Shown: positions 18,167 to 27,297, counted from the stretch's first letter. The stretch is 46,253 nt of DNA from an uncultured Lachnospiraceae bacterium (GCA_910586605.1 CAJUJR010000012.1:1-46253), one strand, 5' to 3'. Numbers and translations: made by a program. The notes: generated by a model from the letters alone, not told the origin.

Positions 18167-18216
18167 AAGAAACTAAAAATAATTTATGCAGCAGACCTGC
18201 ACAGATGGAGGTAAAA

Positions 18217-19020
18217 ATGAATAAAGATATTTTTTTAAGGGATTTAGGCCGATTTCTTTCTGATATTCCGCAGGACGAAAGGGAACAGGCGCTAAAATAT
18301 TATGAAGACTATTTTGAAGATGCCGGGCCTGAAAATGAGCAGCAAGTAATCCAAGAACTTGGCTCGCCAGTAGAATTAGCAAAACAGATAAAAGCATCAA
18401 GCCAGGAAAACATTGAATATGGACAGGGGACAGACTTCCACAAACCCACTTCTTACCCTGATTTATATGCACAAAAACAGCCACAAGATTTTTACAATGG
18501 AAGCCAAACTTACCAAAATACAGGATTTTATAATAATGGAAAACAAACTTACCAAAACAACAGTACCCAAAATGCTTATTCAGGAAACAGCTATTCACAA
18601 GGGAACCAACAAAACGGGCAGAAAAAAAGCTGGACACAGGACTCTGGCAAAACAGCGCTTGTCATTATACTGGCAGTTTTAGCAATCCCTGTCGGAATCC
18701 CAATTCTATCCGCCGCATTTGCCCTGATAATATCCATACTGGCACTTATTTTTGCATGTTTTATCGCCGTTTTTGCAATTGGCGGCGGGCTAACCATAGG
18801 CGGAATTGCCGCTACAGTTGCCGCATTTACCCTATTTCCAGTATATGGGGGCGCAAGCAGTATCTTAGTTGCCGGAATTGGGCTAATATTACTTGCTGTT
18901 GGTATTATTATCTTCTGGCTCTCTATTGTATTTTGTGTTAAATTTTTCCCGGCGGCTTTCCATGTAATTATAAAATGCTGCCGCTCTATTGGAAAAGGAC
19001 TGAAATCTTTTTTCCATTGA
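18217..19020 (+). CDS. DUF1700-type membrane protein
   Basis: A protein of 267 residues. The N-terminal 55 residues match the DUF1700 pattern (FLRDLGRFLSDIPQDEREQA, YYEDYFEDAG, ELGSPVELAKQI). A Gln/Asn/Tyr/Ser-rich linker follows (about 70-140), then four hydrophobic segments in the C-terminal half. ATG 18217 is preceded by GGAGG; the open frame extends upstream into padR but has no site there. The cytoplasmic helical head with a polytopic tail suggests signalling or regulation at the membrane together with the neighbouring PadR and DUF4097 proteins. Biochemical role unknown. Confidence 0.88.
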   Translation: MNKDIFLRDLGRFLSDIPQDEREQALKYYEDYFEDAGPENEQQVIQELGSPVELAKQIKASSQENIEYGQGTDFHKPTSYPDLYAQKQPQDFYNGSQTYQNTGFYNNGKQTYQNNSTQNAYSGNSYSQGNQQNGQKKSWTQDSGKTALVIILAVLAIPVGIPILSAAFALIISILALIFACFIAVFAIGGGLTIGGIAATVAAFTLFPVYGGASSILVAGIGLILLAVGIIIFWLSIVFCVKFFPAAFHVIIKCCRSIGKGLKSFFH

Positions 19021-19053
19021 TAAAGACGTATTACGAAAAGAAAGGGTGATAAT

Positions 19054-20016
19054 ATGAAAAAGACATCGATATTTTTAATTGTATTAAGCAGCATTTTCGG
19101 CCTAGGGGTTATTTTAACCCTAACCGGGCTCGCACTTGGCGGAAAAATCTACAGCTTTTCCATAGGGAACAGAGTCACAAATTCTCCCGGAAAAAGCGTC
19201 CCCCATACGCTGCCTGATATCTCCTTAACAGATACAACAGATATCCACAGCCTTGATTTTGACTTGACAGCAAACGATATTGAAATTAAAACAGGAACCG
19301 AATACAGTATTTCTGGCGGCCGCCTTTCTGAAAATACTGTAGAAAATGGTGTTTGGACGATTAAATCTTATTACTCGGACTATTTTTATGAAATTGATAT
19401 TTTTGGGCTAGACCTGCCAATTCCCAGATTCTGGCGTAAGAATGAAAACTTTGAAAAAATCACAGTTACCCTCCCAGAGGGTATAGATTTACAGGATGTT
19501 ACCATTGATGCAGGCGCTGCCAAATTAAACATTGATTTCTTAGGCTGCAACACCATTGACCTAGAGGTATCTGCAGGCGACGCCAACATCCAGTCACTTT
19601 CTGCAGAAACAGCAGATATTTCTGTTGATGTTGGAAAGTTAAATATTGAACAGTACCAGATTACAGGCTCTGCAGATATTGAATGCAGTGTTGGTGATTT
19701 AAACCTTGGCAGCAAGCGTTACGCCAATGACAATTTATGTAGCAGCCTAAATGTGGAATGCGCCCTTGGGAATGTTGATATCTATGGGAAACTAATGAAA
19801 AACAGCTCCATAGATTGTTCGATGGGCGATATAGAACTAAACCTGGCTGGCATATCTGCAAACTATTTCATTGAAAAAACCTCACAATCTTTAGGTGATA
19901 TTAATTTTAGCGGATACTACAATTCCAAGCAGCAACAATCTGCTGATGAAGTATATGGAGTATTAGAACTTTCCTGTTCAATGGGAGACATTAACATTAA
20001 TTACCTTGGAGATTAA
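19054..20016 (+). CDS. DUF4097-type surface beta-helix protein
   Basis: A protein of 320 residues. An N-terminal hydrophobic segment (about 5-30) anchors or exports it. The rest is made of short repeated strands of the type 'VSAGDANIQSLSAETADISV', 'VGDLNLGS' and 'ECALGNVDIYG', the ladder typical of DUF4097/DUF2807 beta-helices (putative adhesin-like domains). It is the last gene of the PadR operon, 33 bases after the DUF1700-type gene, with AAGGGTG ahead of ATG 19054. It probably sits on the outer face of the membrane; a sensing or adhesive role is inferred only. Confidence 0.88.
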   Translation: MKKTSIFLIVLSSIFGLGVILTLTGLALGGKIYSFSIGNRVTNSPGKSVPHTLPDISLTDTTDIHSLDFDLTANDIEIKTGTEYSISGGRLSENTVENGVWTIKSYYSDYFYEIDIFGLDLPIPRFWRKNENFEKITVTLPEGIDLQDVTIDAGAAKLNIDFLGCNTIDLEVSAGDANIQSLSAETADISVDVGKLNIEQYQITGSADIECSVGDLNLGSKRYANDNLCSSLNVECALGNVDIYGKLMKNSSIDCSMGDIELNLAGISANYFIEKTSQSLGDINFSGYYNSKQQQSADEVYGVLELSCSMGDININYLGD

Positions 20017-20032
20017 GGCATATAATAGTATA

Positions 20033-20096
20033 GGGAAATGCATTAAGGCGTGTTTGTATATTCATTTGCAAACACGCCTTAGCATTCCCATTTTTT
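20033..20096 (+). terminator. Terminator of the PadR operon
   Basis: A perfect 12-bp stem, AAGGCGTGTTTG (20045-20056) with CAAACACGCCTT (20069-20080), extended outward by AATGC/GCATT and followed by TTTTTT (20091-20096). It lies between the convergent DUF4097-type gene and thrS. Confidence 0.9.
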
Positions 20097-20100
20097 GTAA

Positions 20101-22092
20101 TTATTTCTGCTCTTCTGCCTCTACTTCAACCGGGCGGATTCTCTTTGTACGGATTTCCTCACAAATTTCATGAATGAATACAGAAAGTTCTTTTTGCCCT
20201 TCATCCCCTGCAAAACGGCTCCGTACAGAAACTTTCCCTTCTTCCTCTTCTTTCGCCCCAACTACAAGCATATAAGGTATCTTGTCAATCCTTGCCTCGC
20301 GGATTTTATAGCCAATCTTCTCTGAACGGTTATCAATTGCCGCATCAATGCCATTTTTCTTTAACTCAGCAAGAACCTTGTTTGCATATTCCCCATATTT
20401 TTCCGAAATCGGAAGGACACGCACCTGTTCTGGGCAAAGCCATGTAGGGAATTTACCAGAAAATTTCTCAATCAGCCATGCAAGCGTACGTTCATAGCAT
20501 CCAATCGACGTCCTATGGATAATGTATGGCCGCTTTTTATCGCCGTTCTGGTCAATATAATACATATCAAACCGCTCTGCTAAAAACATATCAAGCTGGA
20601 TTGTAATCATGGTATCTTCTTTCCCATATACATTTTTTGCCTGGATATCCAATTTTGGCCCGTAAAATGCAGCCTCTCCAGCTTCCTCCGTGTAATTGAT
20701 GCCAATCTCATCCAAAATTTCTCTCATAGCGTCTTGTACAACATCCCACTCAGCAGCCGTCCCGATATATTTCTCTTTATTTTCTGGATCCCATTTTGAC
20801 ATACGGTAAGTAACATCTTCCTCCAGCCCAAGCGTCGTCAGGCAGTATTTGGCAAGGGCAACACAGGATTTAAACTCATCCTTAATCTGCTCTGGCGTAC
20901 AAATCAGATGGCCTTCTGAAATTGTAAACTGGCGGACACGCGTCAGGCCGTGCATCTCCCCGGATTCCTCATTCCGGAACAAAGTAGAAGTTTCCCCCAT
21001 ACGGTATGGTAAGTCGCGGTAACTTTTCTGCGATGCTTTATATACATAATACTGGAACGGGCAAGTCATTGGACGGAGCGCAAAAATCTCTTTTCCTGAA
21101 ACACTGTTCCCTTCCTCATCCTCATCATCTTCCCCAAGGATAAACATCCCATCTTTATAATGCCCCCAATGGTCTGATATCTTATATAAATCGGATTTTG
21201 CCATTAAAGGCGTCTTTGTACGGACATATCCCCATTCATTATCTTCCAGGTCTTCAATCCACCTCTGGAGTTTCTGGACCATTTTCACGCCCTTCGGCAT
21301 CAGCAGGGGCAGCCCCTGGCCAATTACATCCACTGTTGTAAACAGTTCCATTTCACGTCCCAGCTTATTATGGTCACGGTTCTTAATCTCCGCCAAGTAT
21401 TCCAGATACTCTTCCAAATCAGCCTTTTTATGAAATGCCGTGCCATATATACGCGTCAGCATTTTATTTTTTTCATCCCCTCTCCAGTATGCACCAGAAG
21501 ATGAGGTAAGTTTAAACGCCTTAATCGTTTTCGTCGACATCAGATGCGGTCCCGCACAAAATTCAATAAAATCCCCCTGCTGGTAAAATGTCAGCACATC
21601 TTCCTCCGGATGCTCCTGAATCATCTCTACCTTATACGGTTCATCCCTCTCTGACATCAACTTAACAGCTTCCTCTTTGGTTAAAGTAAAACGCTCTAGG
21701 GATTCCCCCTTTTTAATAATTGCCTTCATCTCTTTTTCAATTGCATCCAGGGCTGCCCTGTCAAGGCTTGGCATATCAAAATCATAATAATATCCATTTT
21801 CAATTGCAGGGCCAATTGTCAGCTTTGCATCCGGGTACAGATTCTTCACCGCCTGTGCCAAGACATGCGCACAGGTATGGCGGTAAGCCTTCTTTCCCTC
21901 CTCTGAATCAAACGTAAGGATATTTAATTCACAATCCCTGTCAATAACTGTACGCAAGTCAACCGTCTCCCCATCTACCTGCGCAACGCAGGCAGCCCTT
22001 GCCAGGCCTTCACTAATCTCCTTTGCAATGTCAATTGCTGCCATAGGCCGACCATATTCTTTAAAAGAACCATCCTTTAATGTTACTTTCAT
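20101..22092 (-). CDS. thrS: Threonyl-tRNA synthetase
   Basis: A protein of 663 residues, full length. The order is an N-terminal TGS domain (MKVTLKDGSFKEYGRPMAA), a second-additional editing domain with HTCAHVLAQA, the class II catalytic core and a C-terminal anticodon-binding domain (PEQVRVLPISEKYGEYANKV). The three zinc ligands that select Thr are present: Cys in RPMTCPFQ, His in FTISEGHLI and His in IIHRTSIGC. A short acidic insert (GEDDEDEEGN) lies before the first. GGAGGT precedes the ATG. No T-box is seen upstream, although thrS genes in this phylum often have one. Confidence 0.97.
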   Translation of the reverse strand: MKVTLKDGSFKEYGRPMAAIDIAKEISEGLARAACVAQVDGETVDLRTVIDRDCELNILTFDSEEGKKAYRHTCAHVLAQAVKNLYPDAKLTIGPAIENGYYYDFDMPSLDRAALDAIEKEMKAIIKKGESLERFTLTKEEAVKLMSERDEPYKVEMIQEHPEEDVLTFYQQGDFIEFCAGPHLMSTKTIKAFKLTSSSGAYWRGDEKNKMLTRIYGTAFHKKADLEEYLEYLAEIKNRDHNKLGREMELFTTVDVIGQGLPLLMPKGVKMVQKLQRWIEDLEDNEWGYVRTKTPLMAKSDLYKISDHWGHYKDGMFILGEDDEDEEGNSVSGKEIFALRPMTCPFQYYVYKASQKSYRDLPYRMGETSTLFRNEESGEMHGLTRVRQFTISEGHLICTPEQIKDEFKSCVALAKYCLTTLGLEEDVTYRMSKWDPENKEKYIGTAAEWDVVQDAMREILDEIGINYTEEAGEAAFYGPKLDIQAKNVYGKEDTMITIQLDMFLAERFDMYYIDQNGDKKRPYIIHRTSIGCYERTLAWLIEKFSGKFPTWLCPEQVRVLPISEKYGEYANKVLAELKKNGIDAAIDNRSEKIGYKIREARIDKIPYMLVVGAKEEEEGKVSVRSRFAGDEGQKELSVFIHEICEEIRTKRIRPVEVEAEEQK

Positions 22093-22216
22093 TTATTTTA
22101 CCTCCATAAATCGTTACGCTTTCCTATTAATGTACATTCGTCCTGTCTGCCAAAGCATGCTAAAATTTCTTTTCACACCCAAGGGCAAACCTACTATGAT
22201 ACAGACACCCTTTAAT

Positions 22217-22245
22217 GTTAGTACAAGCATTATCCTTTGTCAAGA
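22217..22245 (-). promoter_or_regulatory. Promoter of thrS
   Basis: On the minus strand TTGACA (22245-22240), a 17-base spacer and TAACAT (22222-22217). The leader of about 115 bases to ATG 22092 lacks the conserved T-box element. Confidence 0.55.
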
Positions 22246-22303
22246 TTTGTATCCCTTGTTGATAGTATCCTAAAAACAGATTTTTGTATATTTTTACTAA
22301 AAC

Positions 22304-22332
22304 TTGAAATTATTTTCCATCCATAGTATTAT
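22304..22332 (+). promoter_or_regulatory. Promoter of the binding protein/chemoreceptor pair
   Basis: TTGAAA (22304-22309), a 17-base spacer and TATTAT (22327-22332). It is of the housekeeping type; no flagellar sigma-28 element was recognised. It implies a leader of about 250 bases before ATG 22592. Confidence 0.6.
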
Positions 22333-22338
22333 ATAATT

Positions 22339-22461
22339 ACTGAGAAAAAGCCTATAAACTAACTTAAAAAATTAAAAGTTTATGGGGAAAGAAAAATTGA
22401 AGAAAGGGTAAAGATGCAGGCACACCTTCCCCTTTGTGCCTGCATTTCAAATGAAAGTCAA
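22339..22461 (+). promoter_or_regulatory. Structured leader upstream of the binding protein gene
   Basis: Two stems are visible. CCTATAAACT (22351-22360) pairs with AGTTTATGGG (22378-22387). ATGCAGGCACA (22414-22424) pairs perfectly with TGTGCCTGCAT (22435-22445) around a 10-base C/T loop. A dispersed repeat (22462-22555) follows before the start codon. It matches no riboswitch class that I recognise. Confidence 0.45.
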
Positions 22462-22555
22462 GATTACGGTTCATGGCTAATTTCAGTAATTAGGCAGACT
22501 TGCCATGCTTGCATGTAAGAGGAGGATTTTTTTAGGATGGCCATGAATTGCAGCA
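22462..22555. repeat. Dispersed palindromic repeat in leader
   Basis: GATTACGGTTCATGGCTAAT begins the copy and GGCCATGAATT closes it (TTCATGGC with GCCATGAA). The inner GCTTGCATGTAAGAGGA (22507-22523) is identical to 17549-17565 in the MITE-like element. Confidence 0.6.
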
Positions 22556-22591
22556 ATTCAAGTATTTTCATTTGGGCATGGGTAAAAAAGT

Positions 22592-23851
22592 ATGAAAAGA
22601 AAATTATTTTCCTGTCTCTTTGCAGTTATGGTATTTGGCATGGCACTGACAGGCTGCAATGGCAAAGAAGACAAAAAAACAGGCAAAAGCAGTACGGAAA
22701 CAAAAAAAGCAGGCAGCAAGGATGTAAAACTATCTATATGGACCGGGGAAGAAGACAAAGACTATCTTGCCACAGTGACCCAGAAATTTATTGACGAAAA
22801 CAAATCCGAAGCAAACATCACGATTGAATGGTCGCCTATGGTTGAAGGAGAATGCCGCGACAACCTTCTTGGCGATGTATTAAATGCACCGGATCTATAC
22901 ACCACAACAGATGGGGATATCCAGTCAATTGCAGCGGGCGGGGCGGCTTCCCCTGTGACAAACCCTGATGAAATCAGGGCAAATAATCTGGAAGCAGCTG
23001 TTGACTCCCTTACAATCAACGACACAATCTATGGATACCCAATTACGGCAGATAACGGTTATTTCCTGTATTATAATAAAAAATATTTAAGCGAAAAAGA
23101 TATCCAGTCCCTGGATAAAATTTTGGAAACCGCCGCAAAAAATAAAAAGAAATTTGCAATGAATTGGTCCTCCGGCTGGTACCTCTATTCCTTTTATGGC
23201 CAAACCGGCTTAAAAGTCGGCCTTAACGAAGATGGAGTGACAAATTTCTGCGACTGGAATTCAAAAGAAAACAGCATTACTGGCGTTGATGTTGCAAATG
23301 CATTGATGAAAATTGGTAAAAACCCAGGTTTTTCCAATACCGAAGACTGGATAAAAGGCTTTAAGAATGGAAGCGTTATTGCCTGCGTCAGTGGTATCTG
23401 GGATGAAAGCACACTCCAATCCATACTTGGGAAAAATTTTGGCGCTGCCAAACTCCCTACATATACCTGCGCAGGAGAACAAATCCAGATGGCATGTTAT
23501 TTTGGTTATAAAATGATTGGCGTAAACCCTTATTCTGATCATCTGGAATGGGCACATAAACTTGCCAATTTTATTTCAAATGAAGAAAACCAGAAGCTTC
23601 GCTTTGAACTCCGCGGCCAAGGGCCTTCTAATATAAATGCAGCAGAATCAGACGAAGTAAAACAGGATGCGGCAATCCAGGCAGTTATCGCACAGTCTGA
23701 ATTCTCTGAACCACAGCGCTTGGGAGTCAATTTCTGGGATGCCGCTACAGAACTTGGAAATATACTTTCTACCGGGAAAATCCAAGAAAAGAGCATACAG
23801 GCGCAGCTTGACAAAACAGTAAAGAAAATAACAGCTTCCACTGTTGAATAA
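22592..23851 (+). CDS. Sugar-binding lipoprotein (MalE-type solute-binding protein)
   Basis: A protein of 419 residues. A lipoprotein signal peptide ends in LTGC (19-22), so Cys22 should be lipidated and the protein held on the outer face of the membrane. The body is a cluster-1 extracellular solute-binding protein: VKLSIWTGEEDKDYLATVTQKF, the hinge YGYPITADNGYFLYYNKKYL, and a C-terminal lobe with HKLANFISNEENQKLRFE. The family binds maltodextrins and other oligosaccharides. No permease or ATPase genes are adjacent; the next gene, 31 bases on, is a chemoreceptor, so it probably presents sugar to that receptor. The ribosome site before ATG 22592 is weak. Confidence 0.9.
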   Translation: MKRKLFSCLFAVMVFGMALTGCNGKEDKKTGKSSTETKKAGSKDVKLSIWTGEEDKDYLATVTQKFIDENKSEANITIEWSPMVEGECRDNLLGDVLNAPDLYTTTDGDIQSIAAGGAASPVTNPDEIRANNLEAAVDSLTINDTIYGYPITADNGYFLYYNKKYLSEKDIQSLDKILETAAKNKKKFAMNWSSGWYLYSFYGQTGLKVGLNEDGVTNFCDWNSKENSITGVDVANALMKIGKNPGFSNTEDWIKGFKNGSVIACVSGIWDESTLQSILGKNFGAAKLPTYTCAGEQIQMACYFGYKMIGVNPYSDHLEWAHKLANFISNEENQKLRFELRGQGPSNINAAESDEVKQDAAIQAVIAQSEFSEPQRLGVNFWDAATELGNILSTGKIQEKSIQAQLDKTVKKITASTVE

Positions 23852-23882
23852 ACATCTTGATTGAAAAAGGGGGACTTTATCT

Positions 23883-25610
23883 ATGGGTAATAAAACAAAC
23901 TCAAGCATCAAGCTGTGGATTTTCATTCCACTGATTTTATTGGGAGTTGTTTCTATTGGCTCTAACTTTCTGGCAGAACGGAATGTCAGAAGCGTGAACA
24001 ATGAAGCGACTACGATATCTGATAATTACCTTGCAGGCATTACTGAACTGTCTGACATCCAGGGAAGCGCCAAAGATATCCACCGTATGGCGTTATCCCA
24101 TATTGTTGCAACAGATGCAAAATCCATGATTTCACTTGTAAATTCCATTAGCGGGCAAGAGAAAGTCCTGGATGGGCAGTTAAAATCCTACAAAAAATAT
24201 GTGGAGGATGAAAAAAGCTATCAGGCAATCCTGAGTAATTACCAATCTTTCTGTGATTCCATTGCAACAATGATTGCCCTTAGCGCTAATACAGATAACC
24301 AAAAAGCATTTGCCGTTGCAAATGGCGAATTAAAATCCTATGCAGATGCGATTTACGCTGGCATCGACAGCCAGGTAAAAACGGCAAAAGCCTCCTCCGA
24401 TGCCGCCAAAAAAAGGCTTGCTGAAGAGTATAAAATCGCATTTATGATTAATATATTTACTATTATTGTAAGCATTATATCAATCATTATTGCAGTCTTT
24501 GTGATACAGCTAAAAATCATCCGCCCAATTTCCACAGCGGAAAAAGAACTGTCAACAATTATCCAGGATATTGAGGAACGGCACGGAGACCTGACAAAAC
24601 GTATCACTATTTATTCTAAAGATGAAATTGCTGCACTTGGCAATGGAATCAATGCGTTTATTGAAAAGCTCCAGAATATTTTCCGCATGGTATCAGAAAG
24701 TTCCAATAAAATGGATCATACAGCCAATAAAATTTCAGAGAGCGTCATCACCTCTAACAACAGTGTCAATGACTTATCAGCCCTGACAGAAGAGCTTGCC
24801 GCTACCATGACAGAAGTCGGGCGAAATGCTTCTACGATAAATGAAAATGCTGCTTCTGTAAGTGATGAAGTTAATGCTATAGCTGATAAGACAAATGATA
24901 TCAATGATTATTCAAAACGTATGAAAGCACACGCTGAAAATATGGAAAATACAGCAAGTACAAATATGGCAGTCACAAAAGAAAAGGTAAGCCAGATTCT
25001 TGATGTTTTGAACCAATCGATAAAAGACAGCAGCAGCATTGACCAGATTGATTCCCTAACCGGGCAAATCCTTGAAATCACACAGCAGACCAATCTCCTT
25101 GCCTTGAATGCTTCCATTGAAGCGGCAAGAGCCGGTGAAGTCGGGAAAGGCTTTGCTGTAGTTGCAGATGAAATCAGCCAGCTTGCCGATGCCAGCCGTG
25201 AAACCGCCAACAATATCCAGAAAATCAACAGTGTAATTACAACGGCTGTCCATAACCTGGCAGAACATTCCAATGATTTGGTTGAGTATTTGAACGATTC
25301 TATTATGCATGATTTTGAATCTTTTGTAGAAGCAGGCGTAGAATATAAGCAAAACGCTACTTATATCGAAAATGTCATGAATGAGTTTGCGGGAAAAGCA
25401 GACGTCTTAAAAGATACCGTTGCAGAAATCGCAACCTCTATTGATACCATCAGCAATGCAATTGCAGAAGGTTCAGAAGGCGTTACCAGCACAGCTGAAA
25501 GCATGCAGGTGCTTGCTTCCGATATTGACAATATCTCGAAAGAGACAGCAGATAACCTTGAAATTGCAAGCCTCTTGAAAAAGGAAACCGAAATTTTCAG
25601 CAATTTATAA
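23883..25610 (+). CDS. Methyl-accepting chemotaxis protein
   Basis: A protein of 575 residues. Transmembrane helix 1 (about 8-27), a helical extracellular sensor of the four-helix-bundle type, transmembrane helix 2 (about 185-207), a HAMP domain, then a long helical signalling domain whose tip reads TNLLALNASIEAARAGE and VGKGFAVVADEISQLA, the conserved CheA/CheW contact region. GGGGG lies 9 bases ahead of ATG 23883. Directly downstream of an orphan sugar-binding lipoprotein, it is likely to sense the loaded binding protein, as Tar does with MalE in enterics (inference). Flagellin and fliS lie close by. Confidence 0.95.
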   Translation: MGNKTNSSIKLWIFIPLILLGVVSIGSNFLAERNVRSVNNEATTISDNYLAGITELSDIQGSAKDIHRMALSHIVATDAKSMISLVNSISGQEKVLDGQLKSYKKYVEDEKSYQAILSNYQSFCDSIATMIALSANTDNQKAFAVANGELKSYADAIYAGIDSQVKTAKASSDAAKKRLAEEYKIAFMINIFTIIVSIISIIIAVFVIQLKIIRPISTAEKELSTIIQDIEERHGDLTKRITIYSKDEIAALGNGINAFIEKLQNIFRMVSESSNKMDHTANKISESVITSNNSVNDLSALTEELAATMTEVGRNASTINENAASVSDEVNAIADKTNDINDYSKRMKAHAENMENTASTNMAVTKEKVSQILDVLNQSIKDSSSIDQIDSLTGQILEITQQTNLLALNASIEAARAGEVGKGFAVVADEISQLADASRETANNIQKINSVITTAVHNLAEHSNDLVEYLNDSIMHDFESFVEAGVEYKQNATYIENVMNEFAGKADVLKDTVAEIATSIDTISNAIAEGSEGVTSTAESMQVLASDIDNISKETADNLEIASLLKKETEIFSNL

Positions 25611-25644
25611 AAAAGCGGAATGCCAGCGCAAAACCCTACCAAAA

Positions 25645-25700
25645 ACAGGGGAATGCGCTGCATTCCCCTGTGAACCACTACGTTACAGCACAATTTCCTA
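25645..25700 (+). repeat. GGGGAATGC palindrome plus GTTACAGC repeat, copy 2
   Basis: A perfect 12-bp stem ACAGGGGAATGC/GCATTCCCCTGT (25645-25656 with 25660-25671) with loop GCT, followed by AACCACTACGTTACAGC. No T run follows, so it is not the main terminator. The same two parts occur in reverse order at 15331-15391. Confidence 0.6.
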
Positions 25701-25706
25701 TCACAT

Positions 25707-25740
25707 AAAAAAGACACCGTCCATATGCGGTGTCTTTTTT
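25707..25740. terminator. Bidirectional terminator between the chemoreceptor gene and malQ
   Basis: AAAAAAGACACCG (25707-25719) and CGGTGTCTTTTTT (25728-25740) form a perfect stem with an 8-base loop; the A and T runs make it work on both strands. Confidence 0.93.
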
Positions 25741-25792
25741 GTTTTTCTGTATGATATTACTGTAAGACACAGCCAACAGAACAGGTGCGCCT

Positions 25793-27274
25793 TTATCGGT
25801 TATATGTTTTGCACAGCCCATGCAACATTTTAATATGCTCTTTTGTAAACTGCTTTGGCAGCATCCTCCATCTCCAGTTTGTCCCAACAGTAGCTGGAAG
25901 GTTCATACGTGCAGAATTGTCCAATTCTAGGATATCCTGCATCTGAAATATAGCCGTATCGGCAATACTGCTGTAAGCGGCACGCAAGACAGCCTGTGGC
26001 AGTTCTTTTTTTGAAGTAATATTTAAAGCCTTATAAACATACTCCATTTCTTTATCCTTTTTATTTTTATAATATCCCACAAGCGTTTCATTATCATGCG
26101 TCCCACCATATGCTATGCAGTTTGTAGATTTGAAATTATGGGGCAGATATTCATTTTTACTGTCCCCATCATAAGCAAATTGCAAAATCTTCATTCCCGG
26201 CCAGCCTGTCTTCTGAATCAGGGCACGCACGTTATCCCCGACAATTCCTAAATCTTCTGCAATAATGTCAGAACCTTTCGTTGCCTTCTTAATCACATCC
26301 GTCAGCCTTTTCCCCGGCCCTTTCCGCCATTTCCCTTTTACTGCTGTTTTACTCCCAGCTGGGACAGACCAGAAATTCACAATCCCAATAAAATGGTCAA
26401 TACGGATTACATCATATAAAGCAGCATTAGAACGCATACGCATTTCCCACCATTTAAAATTGTCTTTCTGCATTCTTTTCCAGTTATAAAGTGGATTTCC
26501 CCAGAGCTGCCCATCGACGCTAAAACAATCTGGCGGCACCCCTGCCACGTTAATTGGGTTCTTCCTTTCATCCAGCTCAAACAGCCGTCCATGTGTCCAT
26601 ACATCAGCGCTGTCTAAAGCTACATATAGCGGAATATCACCAATGATTTTTATATTATGCTTATTGGCATATTTTTTTAATGCTTTCCATTGTGTAAAAA
26701 ACTCATATTGGCAGAACCGCCAAAAATCAATTTCCTTTTGAAGGATTTTTTTATACTTTTCCACCGCCTCTTTGGTGCGCATACGGATATCCTTTTCCCA
26801 TGCAAGCCACTCTTTTCCGCCAAAGTAAAACTTCAATGCCATATATAAGCTGTAATCATCCAGCCAGTATTTATTCCTTTTTACAAATCTTTGGTAATCC
26901 TTTTCCTTTTTAAAATGGCTGGCGCGGTATGCTTTGCGCAAAACCTTAAAACGGCTGTTGTAAAGTTTCTCATAATCAATATCTGTTGGATCTGCTCCCC
27001 AGTCATATGCTTCTACATCCTTCTCTGTAATCAGCCCTTTTTCCATTAAAATTTCAAAATCAATAAAATATGGATTCCCTGCAAAAGCAGAAAATGACTG
27101 ATATGGGCTGTCACCAAAACTCGTTGGTCCCACTGGAAGAACCTGCCAATATTTTTGCCCCGCTTTTACCAACTGGTCAACAAACCGAAACGCTTCCTTC
27201 CCCAATGTCCCAATGCCGTATTTTGACGGCAGACTGCTAATTGGCAATAAAATGCCTGCTGCTCTTTTACTCAT
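25793..27274 (-). CDS. malQ: 4-alpha-glucanotransferase (GH77 amylomaltase)
   Basis: A protein of 493 residues of glycoside hydrolase family 77, which transfers alpha-1,4-glucan segments in maltodextrin metabolism in the cytoplasm. Starts MSKRAAGILLPISSLPSKYG. Visible active-site motifs are RIDHF (nucleophile Asp), IIAEDLG (acid/base Glu) and GGTHDNET. Length and motifs fit the short MalQ type without extra domains. It follows fliS by 23 bases, so it may be read from the flagellin-side transcript, and converges with the binding protein/chemoreceptor pair, which suggests a maltodextrin theme for this region. Confidence 0.97.
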   Translation of the reverse strand: MSKRAAGILLPISSLPSKYGIGTLGKEAFRFVDQLVKAGQKYWQVLPVGPTSFGDSPYQSFSAFAGNPYFIDFEILMEKGLITEKDVEAYDWGADPTDIDYEKLYNSRFKVLRKAYRASHFKKEKDYQRFVKRNKYWLDDYSLYMALKFYFGGKEWLAWEKDIRMRTKEAVEKYKKILQKEIDFWRFCQYEFFTQWKALKKYANKHNIKIIGDIPLYVALDSADVWTHGRLFELDERKNPINVAGVPPDCFSVDGQLWGNPLYNWKRMQKDNFKWWEMRMRSNAALYDVIRIDHFIGIVNFWSVPAGSKTAVKGKWRKGPGKRLTDVIKKATKGSDIIAEDLGIVGDNVRALIQKTGWPGMKILQFAYDGDSKNEYLPHNFKSTNCIAYGGTHDNETLVGYYKNKKDKEMEYVYKALNITSKKELPQAVLRAAYSSIADTAIFQMQDILELDNSARMNLPATVGTNWRWRMLPKQFTKEHIKMLHGLCKTYNR

Positions 27275-27297
27275 AAGCCACCTCCTCCTTTAAATTA

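Noticed and set aside
18115..18216. Upstream extension of the DUF1700-type gene
   Set aside because: The extension overlaps the end of padR and has no ribosome site; GGAGG precedes ATG 18217.
22093..22591. T-box or known riboswitch between thrS and the binding-protein gene
   Set aside because: No conserved T-box or known riboswitch sequence was recognised on either strand; only plain stems and a repeat are visible.
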